Below, piece by piece: positions 48,638 to 57,742 of a DNA stretch of 64,000 nt; positions within the stretch are counted from its first letter, which is position 1, and each line of letters opens with the position of its first letter. The DNA is from DASSJT01 sp963715025 (GTDB lineage: Bacteria > Actinomycetota > Actinomycetes > Actinomycetales > Dermatophilaceae). The position numbers and the translations under genes are program-made. Below the pieces are notes generated by a model that worked only from the letters and a program-made list of their open reading frames with translations, was not told where the DNA came from and made no database searches. The DNA lies in the NCBI GenBank assembly GCA_963715025.1, contig CAVQQQ010000002.1, forward strand, positions 1,302,001 to 1,366,000. Reading direction: 5' to 3'.

Positions 48638-50347
48638 TCACTCGCGGTGCGGCTCGCCCCATGACCCAAAGGTCCCGCAACCGTGCGGCAAGGGATCCTC
48701 ACCGCAGGGCTGGGGCGGTGGGCCGCCGACCCGGGGGCGTGGCGCAGGACGCTGGCATACGCAGCCACGTCCTACGGACGGTCGGGCACCTCCTGGGCCG
48801 GGGCGACCTCGTGCGCGTCGGGTGTCGACGCCTCCGCCGGGCCGAGCCTCATGCCCGCCAGGTGTCGACGCCTCCGCCGGGCCAGCCTCGGCCGTGGCGC
48901 AGACGCGATCCAGGCCCAGACCGACCGCAGCCACGGCGCAGGTCGTGAGCAGGACTGCCGCGGCCAGGCTCTGCCGTGCGACTTCGAAGGACGTCGTCTG
49001 GATGAGCAGGCCGCTGGAGATGGCCGTCGCCAGGGCTCCTAGCGCCGTGAGGCCCAGTACCGCGTCGGGGGTCCATGGACCCCGCCGCCATCGTGTGCGG
49101 GTGGCACCGACGACCGCCAGAGCGATCGCCGCAGCGAGCCACAGCAGCACGGGCTGGGTCCGGTAGTACTTGGTCGCGATCACGTCCTGCGGCAGGGCTG
49201 CGGACCCGAAGAAGGCCTGGCTGACCGAGTTGGGTACGGCCGCATTGACAGATCCCCACACGGTCGGATTCAGCGAGTTGGGCAGCTCGGTGCCGATGAT
49301 CTGCAACGTGTCGTTCGGATGGCCTAACAGCCAGGCGGCCCACCATCGCATCCAATTCCTAGTGGCCCAGTCGTTCATGGACGGGCACGCCCTAGACGTC
49401 CTGGCAGCCCAGCGGGTGGTTCCCGAGCGCGACACTACCGCCGGAGACGTGGGGATCATGCAGGGCGGCGCGTCCGATCGGCGCAGGTCGACCAGCACGG
49501 ACGCGGCAACAGGGTCGAACACGCCGACCGGGTAGGCGTACCCAACGGTGGACTTCGAGTATCCGTACGCGTCGGTCCAGGCCTCGTCGGTGCGCACGTT
49601 GTAGACGTAGCTGTACAGGGAGATGAGCACCAGGGCGGCCGCGACAGCGCCCCAGAGCAGCGCCTGCCGGCGAACCAGCCCGACGACGACCATCCCGAGC
49701 GCCCAGAGGAGGAGGATCACGAAGACGTTCGGACGGGTCATCGAGAACCACAGGGCGGGGGCGACGAACGCGGCTGCGCGTCCCCACGTCGGCGCCTGGC
49801 TGAACCGCAGCGCCATTGCCAGGGTCAGCACGCCGGCGGACACCGAGATCGACTCCCCGAGGATCACGCTGTCCCAGCTGGCGACCTGCGCGGTGCACGG
49901 CACGAGCAGGAGAAGCACCACGACAACACGCCGGACGGCCACGAGCCTGATGCCGGAGGCGACGACCAATGCCAGAGTGGACCAGACCACGAAGGACAGC
50001 ACCGTCTGAGCGACCACGATCGCGTGGTCTCCCGACCACAGGGCCATCCATATGGTGGCCCCCCAGGGGCGGATGGAGTAGCCGTCGAGGCTCGTCAGCG
50101 AGAAGTCGAGCCACGATCCCGCGGCGCGGTAGGAGTTGGTGTCGGGGTACAGGGATGGCGATGTCGTGGCAGTGCCCGCCAACTTGAGCAGGAGGAAGGC
50201 CCCCACCGATGCCTGCACGACCGGGTCCCCCGCCCCGAGCCTGGTGACCCACCCCCCGATCCGTCGCAGCCGTATGCCGGGTCCCCTCCCCGGCGGAGGC
50301 GTCGAGGCGGGCGCTGGGTGGGAGCCAGCGTTCGCCTCCTCGGTCAC
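48638..50347 (-). CDS. Large polytopic membrane protein, possibly a glycosyltransferase
   Basis: 569 residues from GTG 50347 with about nine to ten membrane helices between 40 and 470. YPDTNSYRAAGSW after helix 1, carrying an Asp in the first extracytoplasmic loop, resembles the metal/donor-binding loop of GT-C fold glycosyltransferases, but no closer family can be named. The last 70 residues are Pro/Gly/Arg-rich and derive from repeated DNA (23-bp copies at 48821 and 48861), which looks like a late addition to the C-terminus. It is the first gene of an operon ending with a nucleotidyltransferase, which supports a role in surface glycan synthesis. Confidence 0.65.
   Translation of the reverse strand: MTEEANAGSHPAPASTPPPGRGPGIRLRRIGGWVTRLGAGDPVVQASVGAFLLLKLAGTATTSPSLYPDTNSYRAAGSWLDFSLTSLDGYSIRPWGATIWMALWSGDHAIVVAQTVLSFVVWSTLALVVASGIRLVAVRRVVVVLLLLVPCTAQVASWDSVILGESISVSAGVLTLAMALRFSQAPTWGRAAAFVAPALWFSMTRPNVFVILLLWALGMVVVGLVRRQALLWGAVAAALVLISLYSYVYNVRTDEAWTDAYGYSKSTVGYAYPVGVFDPVAASVLVDLRRSDAPPCMIPTSPAVVSRSGTTRWAARTSRACPSMNDWATRNWMRWWAAWLLGHPNDTLQIIGTELPNSLNPTVWGSVNAAVPNSVSQAFFGSAALPQDVIATKYYRTQPVLLWLAAAIALAVVGATRTRWRRGPWTPDAVLGLTALGALATAISSGLLIQTTSFEVARQSLAAAVLLTTCAVAAVGLGLDRVCATAEAGPAEASTPGGHEARPGGGVDTRRARGRPGPGGARPSVGRGCVCQRPAPRPRVGGPPPQPCGEDPLPHGCGTFGSWGEPHRE
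48821..48883. repeat. 23-bp direct repeat pair in a gene tail
   Basis: Identical 23-bp copies at 48821-48843 and 48861-48883, exactly 40 bp apart, containing GTCGACGCCTCCGCCGGG. An inverted partial copy (CCCGGCGGAGGCGTCGA) lies at about 50289-50305 near the start of the same gene. They code for the repetitive Pro/Gly-rich ends of the membrane protein. Confidence 0.8.
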
Positions 50348-50484
50348 CCTGGAGACGATACGGGACGACGCGGCAGCGGCTCTCGAGATTCGCCCCGCGC
50401 CACGGGGACACCCACCTCCGCTTCTTCACCCGGTCGACCCGGCGCCGGAGTGTCCGCGGCCGCCGCATTCGACTTGGCCGCGCC

Positions 50485-51210
50485 TCAAGACCTGGTACCG
50501 GTTACGAGCCGCTCGCGGTCGAACATCGGGGACACAATCCGCCAGCCCAGGGCGTCGGCGAGCAGCAGTGCGGCCCCGAGGCCCAGCGCTAGGGCGAGGC
50601 TCGCCGGGATCACGTCGAACGCAATGAGCGATGTCACCGCGACCACCGGAAGACTTCCGAGAAGGCTGAGTTGCTGTGCGACGCGGACGTCGCTCGATCG
50701 GGTCGAGATCGCGATGCTGACCCAGATCGACCAGCCGGCGAGAAGCGGCGTGAAAAGGATCTGGGCGAGAATGTCCGGAACATGGAGGATCGCCGACGCG
50801 ACCGCAGGATGTGCGAACAGCACCGCGCAGGCGATGAAGACCGCGTACACGGCATACGCGATCGCAACTGAAGGAACCAGCGCCGCCAGCGCCTTGCCCA
50901 GCAGGAACTCCTCACGACGAATCGGTGTCGTCAGCACCGGCTCGAGGGTGCCCTGCTGACGCTCGCTGGCCACGGCGGAGGCTGCGACCGCTGCCGGCAC
51001 CAGCACGGGGATCCCGAGCATGTACAGCAGCAGATGCATCTGGCCGAGTGTGGCCGCTGACGACTCGGGGGCCAGCATCACCACGACCAGCGGTTGGATG
51101 AGGAAGATGAGCGGGAAGATCGCCATCGCTACCACGACGGCGCGGTTGCGCCGGTACTCACGGAGTTCCTTCCGGAAGATCGCCCGGACGCGCCTCGTGC
51201 TCACGCTCAC
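50485..51210 (-). CDS. ABC-2 type exporter permease (NatB-like)
   Basis: 241 residues, about six membrane helices, starting at GTG 51210 within the stop of the ATPase gene (GTGA overlap). IFRKELREYRRNRAVV and ASERQQGTLEPVLTTPI are typical of ABC-2 permeases, where the E-R-E/Q-x-G-T-L-E motif is a hallmark of NatB/CcmB-like proteins. It forms the membrane part of an exporter with the preceding ATPase. Substrate unknown. Confidence 0.88.
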   Translation of the reverse strand: MSVSTRRVRAIFRKELREYRRNRAVVVAMAIFPLIFLIQPLVVVMLAPESSAATLGQMHLLLYMLGIPVLVPAAVAASAVASERQQGTLEPVLTTPIRREEFLLGKALAALVPSVAIAYAVYAVFIACAVLFAHPAVASAILHVPDILAQILFTPLLAGWSIWVSIAISTRSSDVRVAQQLSLLGSLPVVAVTSLIAFDVIPASLALALGLGAALLLADALGWRIVSPMFDRERLVTGTRS

Positions 51211-52187
51211 CTGCGCCCGGCCTCGTTGTCCTCGTCGATCAACTCCAGGTAGACGTCCTCAAGCGAGTGGTACGACTCGCTGATCGACAACACGTCGGCT
51301 CCGGCAGCCACGAGAGCCCGGGTGACCGCAGGTGCAGCGATCGCCGATTCGGACACCGCGAGGACGTACGCGGCTGGGCCGTCCTGGTGCCAACTGTCGA
51401 CGCCCGGGAGGCCCGCAAAGACACGGCTGGGCACGAGGAGCGGGACGACGGTCCTGACTATGAGCGTCTTGGCAAACAGCTCCTCGCGTAGCTCGTCGGG
51501 TCGGCCAATCGTGCGCAACGTGGTGTTCAAGATCGCGACCCGGTCGCAGAGGCGCTCCGCCTCCTCGAGGCGGTGCGTCGTGAGGAAGATCGTCACACCC
51601 CGCTGGCGGAGCCCGTCGAGCAGCTCATGGACGTCTCGAGTGGCGACCGGATCGAGGCCGGTTGTCGGCTCGTCGAGGAACAGCACCTCGGGGTCGCTGA
51701 GCAGCGCCCTCGCCAGGGCGACCCGTTGGCGTAGGCCCTTGGACAGCGTGCCGCAGGGATCCTTGGCCCGGTCGGCCAGGTTGACGGCCCGCAGGGCGTG
51801 GTCAACGCGATCGTTCGGGTCGTGCGCCTCGTAGAGGTCCGCGAAACAGGCGAGGTTCTCGGCAACGCTCAGGCGGAGGTAGAGGCCGGGCGACTCCGGC
51901 ATGATCGAGATACGCCGTCGAATCTCAACTCCGTTCTCAGGCGTGAGTGGGATTCCGGCGACCGTTGCGGAGCCCGAAGTGGGTGCAAGGAGAGTGCCGA
52001 GGGTCCGTACGGTCGTCGTCTTGCCGGCGCCGTTCGGCCCGAGGAATCCGAAGACCTCGCCGTAGCCGATCTCAAGGGAGACGTCTTCGAATGCGACCCG
52101 GTCACCGAAGCGCTTGCTCAGACCCCGGGCAGAGAGCGCCGGGCCGCTTCTCTTCACGTCGGATGACGCCACCCTTTCCGAGCTCAC
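51207..52187 (-). CDS. ABC transporter ATP-binding protein (NatA-like)
   Basis: 326 residues from GTG 52187, preceded by AGGTGA seven bases upstream. Walker A GPNGAGKTT, signature LSKGLRQRVAL, Walker B VLFLDEPTTGLDP and the H-loop TTHRLEEAE are all present. The C-terminal 90 residues form the extra domain of the export-type DrrA/NatA group. Coupled to the ABC-2 permease. It is divergent from an NlpC/P60 lipoprotein. Confidence 0.92.
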   Translation of the reverse strand: MSSERVASSDVKRSGPALSARGLSKRFGDRVAFEDVSLEIGYGEVFGFLGPNGAGKTTTVRTLGTLLAPTSGSATVAGIPLTPENGVEIRRRISIMPESPGLYLRLSVAENLACFADLYEAHDPNDRVDHALRAVNLADRAKDPCGTLSKGLRQRVALARALLSDPEVLFLDEPTTGLDPVATRDVHELLDGLRQRGVTIFLTTHRLEEAERLCDRVAILNTTLRTIGRPDELREELFAKTLIVRTVVPLLVPSRVFAGLPGVDSWHQDGPAAYVLAVSESAIAAPAVTRALVAAGADVLSISESYHSLEDVYLELIDEDNEAGRR

Positions 52188-52512
52188 GAAGCAGTCACCT
52201 CGCAGGGTAGACACGCCCGGTCTCAATCCTCCTGCCGAGGCGGAGGTCGTCGGCCGCAAGCCGGGCAGCTAGCCTGCTTCGCGGGCCGAAGAGTCCCGGA
52301 AGCCCAAGCCCGAATGTACAGCCCGTCAAACCTCGCCTGCCTCCCCTGCGTGCGACTGCAGACCTGTCCATCTGGCCGCTCGCCAGGCCGGGTTCGGCCC
52401 AAGCCTCGGATGCGCCGCATCGACCGGAGCTGAACGCGTGGCGCCGGAAACCGACGACTCGTCAGGCCCTTTGGCACGGTCGGCCGAGGCGCCGCCCGGC
52501 CATGCTGGTGCC

Positions 52513-53622
52513 GTGCGAGGCGCGCGTCGTGCCGTCGTCGTGGCGGCCGTGCTCATCGTGGCTGCCTGTGCCGGGCCAGGCGGGCGGCCGGGTGGTGCCC
52601 CATCTCCGACGACTACGGCGTTGACTCCGTCGGCGACCTCGACGACCTCGATGCCGCGCCCGACGACGTCGGCACCTCCTCCACCGACGAAGACCTCTCC
52701 TGCCCCGCTGGCCGTGCGCGCGGGACACAGCGCCTGGGTCTCGGTGTCGGTGGCCACGCTCTGGCGCTCGCCCTCGTCAGCGCGGTCGGTGGACGCCAGG
52801 GCACTGCGCGCCCCGGTCGACATTCGCGGTTGGGTCGCGGGGATGACCCTGGACCAGCGGCGCCAGCTGAACGGTCGCGCCGACACCCAGGCGCTGCTGG
52901 GCGACCGAGTGCTCGTTCTGGCGGTCCGCGGCTCGTGGGCGGAGGCTGTCGTCCCCGACCAGCCGACCCCGCTCGACTCTCGCGGTTACCCAGGCTGGCT
53001 GCCCGTGCGCCAGCTCAGTCCCAGTCCACCGACGGCCGGCTCAGGACTGGCCACGGTCGTGTCGCGCACCGCGTGGCTGCGCACCGACGACGCGAGCGCC
53101 ACGCCGGTGACGGAGGTCAGCTATGGAACGCGGCTGCCCGTCCTCGGCACACAGGGGTCGTGGGCCCGGGTGGCCCTACCTGGCGGGGGAGTGCGCAGGC
53201 TAGCTCTGTCGGCGGTGTCGCGCCACGCAGTGAGCGCGGCCGCGGTGCCTGCCACCGGCGCTTCCCTCGTGTGGGCGGCCCGGTCCTTCACCGGATTGCC
53301 GTATCTGTGGGCCGGTCGCTCCGGGTTCGGGTTCGACTGCTCGGGCCTGACCTCCCTCGTCTACCGCGTGCACGGCCTCACGATCCCGCGCGACGCGGAC
53401 GCGCAGGCCGCGAGGGGCCGGACCATCAGCGCGGCACAGCGCGCCGCCGGTGACCTGCTCTTCTACGCGACGGCAAGTGGGTACGTACACCATGTCTCGC
53501 TCTACGCCGGTGGCGGCCTCATGGTCCAGTCGCCGTCGACCGGCCGGGCCGTGGAGACGATCCCCGTTGCCACTCCCTCGTATGCCGCGGAGTACGCGGG
53601 CGCTCGGCGATACCTGCCCTGA
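52513..53622 (+). CDS. NlpC/P60 cell-wall peptidase lipoprotein with SH3-type repeats
   Basis: 369 residues from GTG 52513, which places a short basic start and VVVAAVLIVAAC (lipobox VAAC) as a lipoprotein signal; an ATG-like start 75 bp upstream is less plausible. A Thr/Pro/Ser linker (about 30-65) precedes two SH3b-like segments (about 75-240), then NlpC/P60 (about 255-369). Catalytic Cys lies in FDCSGLT and His in VHHVSLYAGGG. It probably cleaves peptidoglycan stem-peptide bonds at the cell surface. The 325 bp upstream hold the divergent promoters and no other gene. Confidence 0.9.
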   Translation: MRGARRAVVVAAVLIVAACAGPGGRPGGAPSPTTTALTPSATSTTSMPRPTTSAPPPPTKTSPAPLAVRAGHSAWVSVSVATLWRSPSSARSVDARALRAPVDIRGWVAGMTLDQRRQLNGRADTQALLGDRVLVLAVRGSWAEAVVPDQPTPLDSRGYPGWLPVRQLSPSPPTAGSGLATVVSRTAWLRTDDASATPVTEVSYGTRLPVLGTQGSWARVALPGGGVRRLALSAVSRHAVSAAAVPATGASLVWAARSFTGLPYLWAGRSGFGFDCSGLTSLVYRVHGLTIPRDADAQAARGRTISAAQRAAGDLLFYATASGYVHHVSLYAGGGLMVQSPSTGRAVETIPVATPSYAAEYAGARRYLP

Positions 53623-53871
53623 CAGCAGGTGCTCGATCTGCCACAGCTCGTTTGGCCGGGCTCGCTCGCACCGGCGCCAGTCCCGCTGTTCGCGGAACCG
53701 CCGACCTTTCTGTGCGGTGATGACGCGTCGTGACTGTCGTGATGCACACAGCCGAGCGCCCGCCCTCTCAGGGATGGGGACGGGCGCTTGGCAGGGGAGA
53801 AGACGCTGACGTTACTCGCTCACAGCGCCGGATGGGGTGATACGGCGACATCTGGGGGTACAGAGTATTCG

Positions 53872-53911
53872 GACTGCCCCGTGGCTCCAACAGCGCGGAC
53901 ACGGGGCAGTC
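53872..53911. terminator. Perfect 12-bp hairpin, terminator-like
   Basis: GACTGCCCCGTG pairs perfectly with CACGGGGCAGTC across a 16-base loop. It lies 250 bp after the NlpC lipoprotein gene, rather far for a simple terminator, and lacks a U-run. Confidence 0.5.
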
Positions 53912-53991
53912 ACAAATGATGAATAGCGCGCGAGCCCTTGGGTACGCAAGGGTCTGGCGCCCCGTCCTTCGCCCCGGTGCAGGGCGGGACC

Positions 53992-54006
53992 GGGGGATTA
54001 GCTCAG
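53992..54006 (+). other. 15-base tRNA-like 5' end
   Basis: GGGGGATTAGCTCAG matches the acceptor and D-stem start of many bacterial tRNAs (Ala/Val-type), but the D-loop and the rest are absent; a GC hairpin follows directly. It may be a remnant left by integration or deletion, or chance. Confidence 0.3.
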
Positions 54007-54127
54007 CACCCCCGTCCTCCCCGTCGGCGGGGGTGCTGTCATGACTGGCCGCTTAGGCGATTCGCGCTATCTGACAGGTCCACGATTCGAGCGTGGCCGA
54101 CCGCGCGGCAAATCCGCGCCAGCTGGC

Positions 54128-54159
54128 GGCGGAGTGACGCATGTGGCGCGGCGATCACG
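54128..54159 (+). repeat. Accessory-tail repeat, copy at 54.1 kb
   Basis: GGCGGAGTGACGCA followed by GCGCGGCGATCACG. It shares the core GGCGGARTGACGC of the family found also at 54.7, 60.97 and 63.46 kb. Located just beyond the end of the broken VOC gene. Confidence 0.5.
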
Positions 54160-54165
54160 CGCGCG

Positions 54166-54607
54166 TCAGCCGATCCGCTCGGCCAGCGAGACAACGATCC
54201 CCTCGGGCCCGCGGACGTAGGCCATGCGCCAGATGTTCTCGTGCTGGCCGATGCCGCCGACCAGTCCATATCCGTCCGCAGCCAGGCCGTCGACCGTCGC
54301 CTGCAGGTTGGCGACCTCGAAGCAAACGTTGCGCAGACCCAGCTCGTTCGCCATCGCGGCAGGCGATCCGGGCTCGTGGTCGGGCCTGACGAAGCCCGAG
54401 AGCTCGATCCCGGTTCCTCCGTCCGGCGGCCGCAGCATGACGATCTCGCGTCCGCGAGTCCGGGATGCCGATGACAGTGTCGAGGAACTCGCCCTCCACG
54501 AACGTGCGGCCCTCGACCTCGAGACCCAACCCGACGAAGAACGCCGTCACCGAGTCGAGGTCAGCGACAGTGATCCCTACATGGTCGAAACGCCTGATGT
54601 GTGACAT
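54166..54607 (-). pseudogene. VOC (glyoxalase-like) protein with a frameshift
   Basis: From ATG 54607 the frame reads MSHIRRFDHVGITVADLDSV, the opening of a VOC/glyoxalase domain, through FLDTVIGIPDSR. It then shifts; the other frame continues REIVMLRPPDGGTGIELSGF to YVRGPEGIVVSLAERIG and a stop at 54166. The join lies near 54450-54460 and fits loss of one base in the CTCGCG run. VOC proteins bind a metal and act on small molecules (dioxygenase, isomerase or resistance roles). The intact protein would have about 147 residues. Decay or a base-calling error are both possible. Confidence 0.7.
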
Positions 54608-54705
54608 AGCTGCCATCCTCCAACGCTGGTCTGGTGGTTTGCTTCGGGGACGATGCCGTCGCCGCATTCTCGACATGCCCACAGCAGCACACCGGACGCA
54701 CCGGC

Positions 54706-54733
54706 GGCGAAATGACGCACCGCGCGGATCGCG
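54706..54733 (+). repeat. Accessory-tail repeat, copy at 54.7 kb
   Basis: GGCGAAATGACGCACC then GCGCGGATCGCG, 22-23 of 26 positions shared with the copy at 63455. A weaker preceding module (CTCGACATGCCC, 54669-54680) resembles that before the 63.4-kb copy. Confidence 0.65.
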
Positions 54734-54789
54734 TTAGCTCCACAGCGCCGAAGCGTCTTCATGGTGGCTGGCGGTGTCAGCATTGACGG

Positions 54790-55101
54790 ATGGACCGTGT
54801 TCGCGAACTGCCCGAGGCAGAACGCAACCAGGCGCTGCAACGCCTCGCGGATCTCACGGGCGACTTCAACGATGTGGTGGAGGCCTCCCGCGACGCCAAC
54901 GCAGACGACGAACACGATCCTGAGGGTGCGACGATCGCGTTTGAGCGGGCCCAGGTCGCAGCGCTGGTGCGGCAGGTCCAGGGTCACTTGGTAGAGGTCG
55001 AGGCGACACGGGCTGCGTGGGTTTGGCCGAACACCCGGTCGCGCGGTTCCGGGAGCGTAGCGACCTGCGGATGCTCCGACAGCTCGAAGTCGCGCCGGTG
55101 A
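54790..55101 (+). pseudogene. DksA/TraR-like protein, C-terminus scrambled
   Basis: The first 75 residues (ERNQALQRLADLTGDF, then DDEHDPEGATIAFERAQVA) match the N-terminal coiled-coil part of actinobacterial DksA/TraR-type proteins, which bind RNA polymerase. The expected C4 zinc finger or its equivalent is absent: after EATRAA the frame gives unrelated residues, and pieces such as GRTPGR appear in another frame with an in-frame stop. I take it as a degraded gene with at least one indel. Confidence 0.55.
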
Positions 55102-55213
55102 CGATCGCCGACGGGACCCCCGGACGGCTAGCTCTCGGTGCGCGACAAGGCCAAGCGAGTCGTCCGGGACTTTGGCCTCTGGGAGTGCCCCGGTCCGGAG
55201 ACACGATCGAGGT

Positions 55214-56158
55214 ATGACAACCTTGACAACTCGCATTCTCCTCGGAGCGACAACGATCACCGTCGCCGGGCTCGCCGCAGGCGCTACCCGCGCATACCGG
55301 CGGGACCTCACGGCCGCCCGGGACCGGCTCGCGGCGGTCGTGCGCCACCACGTCAGCACCCCGTTCGGGACGGTGGAGTACGCCGAGTTCGGCGTCGGCG
55401 ACCCTGTCCTGGTCAGCCACGGCATCTTCCACGGCTGTGACGGCGGCCTGCTCTCCGTCCGCTCGAGCCTGCCCGGACGCCGGATCATCGCCCCGTCGCG
55501 CTTCGGCTATCTCGGGTCCGACCTTCCGGCCGCCGCGACGCCGGAGGACCAGGCCGATGCCTTCGTCGCGCTGCTCGACCACCTCGACCTCGCCCGGGTC
55601 GACGTCGTCGGTATCTCCGCCGGCACCACCGCCGCGCTGGAGTTCGCCCTGCGCCACCCGGACCGGACGAGACACCTCGTCATCATGTCAGGCAGCTTCC
55701 CCGGCGATCCCATGGCGGTCGCCCCACCGGCGTGGGCGAAACTCCTTTACGCCGACCCGCCCCTGTGGGCGATGAAGAAGGTCGCCAGGCCGCAGTTCGC
55801 CCGCCTCATGGGGGTCCCGGCGGGATTCCCGAAGACGCCAGAGCAGGCGCAAGAGATGGACGAGATGCTCGAGAGCATCTTCCCGATCGGTCCGCGAGCC
55901 GCGGGCGCAGTGTTCGACGCCTACGTCTCCAACCCCGCGGTCAACGACCTTCCCATCGAGAAGATCACAGTCCCGACGATCATCATTCACGCCAAGGACG
56001 ACCCGCTCTGCGTGTTCGCCCCAGCCGAGGAGGCGGCTCACCGCATTCCCGGATGCATCTTGCTCGCGCAGGAGTCCGGCGGCCACCTCGGCCTTGGGCA
56101 GAGTGAGCCCACCCGCGCCGCACTCGATGACTTCCTCGGAGCGCCCATGGCGGCCTGA
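55214..56158 (+). CDS. Alpha/beta hydrolase with N-terminal membrane anchor
   Basis: 314 residues from ATG 55214. Residues about 6-25 are hydrophobic (ILLGATTITVAGLAAGA), a signal anchor. VVGISAGTTAALEFALRHPDR contains the nucleophile elbow G-x-S-x-G, HGIFHG the oxyanion region, KDDP the acid Asp and SGGHLGLG the catalytic His. The substrate is unknown. It is the best preserved large gene of the accessory tail before the IS110 element. Confidence 0.85.
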   Translation: MTTLTTRILLGATTITVAGLAAGATRAYRRDLTAARDRLAAVVRHHVSTPFGTVEYAEFGVGDPVLVSHGIFHGCDGGLLSVRSSLPGRRIIAPSRFGYLGSDLPAAATPEDQADAFVALLDHLDLARVDVVGISAGTTAALEFALRHPDRTRHLVIMSGSFPGDPMAVAPPAWAKLLYADPPLWAMKKVARPQFARLMGVPAGFPKTPEQAQEMDEMLESIFPIGPRAAGAVFDAYVSNPAVNDLPIEKITVPTIIIHAKDDPLCVFAPAEEAAHRIPGCILLAQESGGHLGLGQSEPTRAALDDFLGAPMAA

Positions 56159-56511
56159 GCGATCGCTCGGGGTGGTGGGTTGGGCGCAGAGCACGCCGGC
56201 GACTGAACCAGGTGGTCCTTCAGGTCCTCCCCGTCCCCCTGTGGGTGTCGGGGCGCGCGCTCACCGACCGTCGGGAACGGCATCCCGCGCTCCAGCCTCG
56301 CTTCCGGCTCGCGCTCAACTCTCGCAGGCAGCGCGTGGCGATGCTCGGGTCGCAGAGCCAGCCGAGCCGCCACCGCGACCGGGCACCCGTGCCACATCGA
56401 CGCTAGACCCGTCCCGGTTGTCGGCCTCAGTCCGCAAGCGGCGGATAAACGCGCCAACTGACCGTCGCCTCGACGAGCGGATCGCGGCAGACATCCCAGG
56501 TTCTGTTGTTG
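56159..56511. other. Non-coding stretch before the IS110 transposase stop
   Basis: No credible gene in about 350 bp. It must contain one end of the IS110 element; I cannot fix the boundary because IS110 elements usually lack long terminal inverted repeats. Confidence 0.5.
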
Positions 56512-57742
56512 TCAGGCGGCGGTGTTGAGGAGGTGGCTCCAAGCGGTGTTCTCGTCGTAGGGGGTGCCGGTCTTGAGGCAGCCGTGGAGGATGCCGACCC
56601 ACCGGTTGGCGAGCTGCCGCAGGGCGGCTTGGTGTCCGGTGCCGCGGGCGCGCAGCTGCTGGTAGTAGGTCTTGGCGCCGGCGGAGCCGCGCATCGAGGA
56701 GAACGCCCACTGCTGGGCGGCGTCGCTGAGTCGTTTGTTGCGGGCGTAGCGGGCCATGACGATCTTCTTGGTGCCGGAGGCCTTGGTGATCGGGGCTGTG
56801 CCGGCGTAGGCCTTGCGGGCCTTGGCGTCGACGTACCGTTCGGGGTCGTCGCCGAACTCGCCCAAGATCCGGGCGCCAAGGATGACGCCCAGCCCCGGCA
56901 GGCAGGTGAGGATCTCAGCTGCCGGGTGCTGGCCAAAATGGTCGGCCACCACCTGCCCGAGCGAGGCGACCTGAGCGTTGAGCGTGCTGATCAAGGCAAC
57001 CCTCGGCCGCGACGGTCGCGGCGTAGGCGGCCTGCACCGGCGCGGGTTGGCGCAACTCGTCGGCGCGCAGGATGCCCAGGATCCGGTCGGCGACGGCCTG
57101 CGGGTCGCGACGACGGGCCCGGGTCAGGGCGGCCACGACCGTTCGCCGCGGCAACCGGGCGGCGGTGTCGGGGTCCGGCGCGGCGGCCAACAGCGCGAGG
57201 GTGTCAGCGGCGTCGAGCTCCGGAAAGGCTTGCAGCGCAGCGGGAAAGAACTCCCGCAAGGCCGACCGCAACCTCAGCACGTGCCGGGTTCGCTCCCACA
57301 CCAGGTTCTGATGCGCCCGGGCCGCGAGCTTGATGCCTTCGGCCAGCGCGCTGTCCCCGGCGACGGCCCGGTGATGGGCCCGGTCGACCCGGACAATCTC
57401 GGCGAGCAGGTGCGCGTCCGCGGCATCGGACTTGGCGCCCGAAGTCGAGTGCCGCTCCCGGTACCGCGCCGCGGACATCGGGTTGATCGCGTACACCGTG
57501 TACCCGGCGGCGACCAGCGACGCGACCCACGGGCCACGCTCGGTCTCGATCCCAACCATCACCTGCAGGGCCGGGTCCGGGTCATCACGCGGATCCGGCA
57601 GGTGTTCCGCGACCAAGGCGTGCAGCTGCGTCACCCCGGCCAACCCTTCCGGCAGCCGCCGACGAGCCAGGACCTTCCCCTGCGCGTCGACCAGCTCAAC
57701 GTCGTGATGGTCTTCGGCCCAGTCATCCCCGACGAACAACAT
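56512..57742 (-). mobile_element. IS110-family transposase gene, interrupted by a one-base frameshift
   Basis: ATG 57742 follows GGGAGGCAGGGGCTG. The first frame carries the DEDD RuvC-like domain: FVGDDWAEDHHDVELV, GIETERGPWV and KSDAADAHLLAE. Near 56998-56999 (AA on the plus strand, TT on the coding strand) the frame breaks; one extra T explains it, because the continuation ALISTLNAQVASLGQVV is in the next frame. That part has CLPGLGVILGARILGE and YAGTAPITKASGTKK, the Tnp_20 domain with the serine region. IS110 normally uses one long frame, so this copy is inactive or miscalled at one base. IS110 elements use a bridge RNA for target choice. Confidence 0.85.

Larger units (their letters stand above)
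53623..54165. other. Non-coding stretch with four stem-loops
   Basis: No supported gene in 543 bp. It contains stem-loops: GACTGCCCCGTG/CACGGGGCAGTC (53872-53911), CCCTT/AAGGG (about 53934-53951), a GTCC/GGAC-type stem (about 53962-53990) and GCACCCCCG/CGGGGGTGC (54006-54036). It marks the change from the dense core-like part to the sparse accessory tail. A structured RNA is possible. Confidence 0.6.

Noticed and set aside
54079..54100. T-arm-like CCACGATTCGAGCGTGG after the tRNA-like fragment
   Set aside because: The distance from the tRNA-like 5' end (about 90 bases) is wrong and the loop register does not give the conserved G53-C61 pair, so it is not a tRNA.
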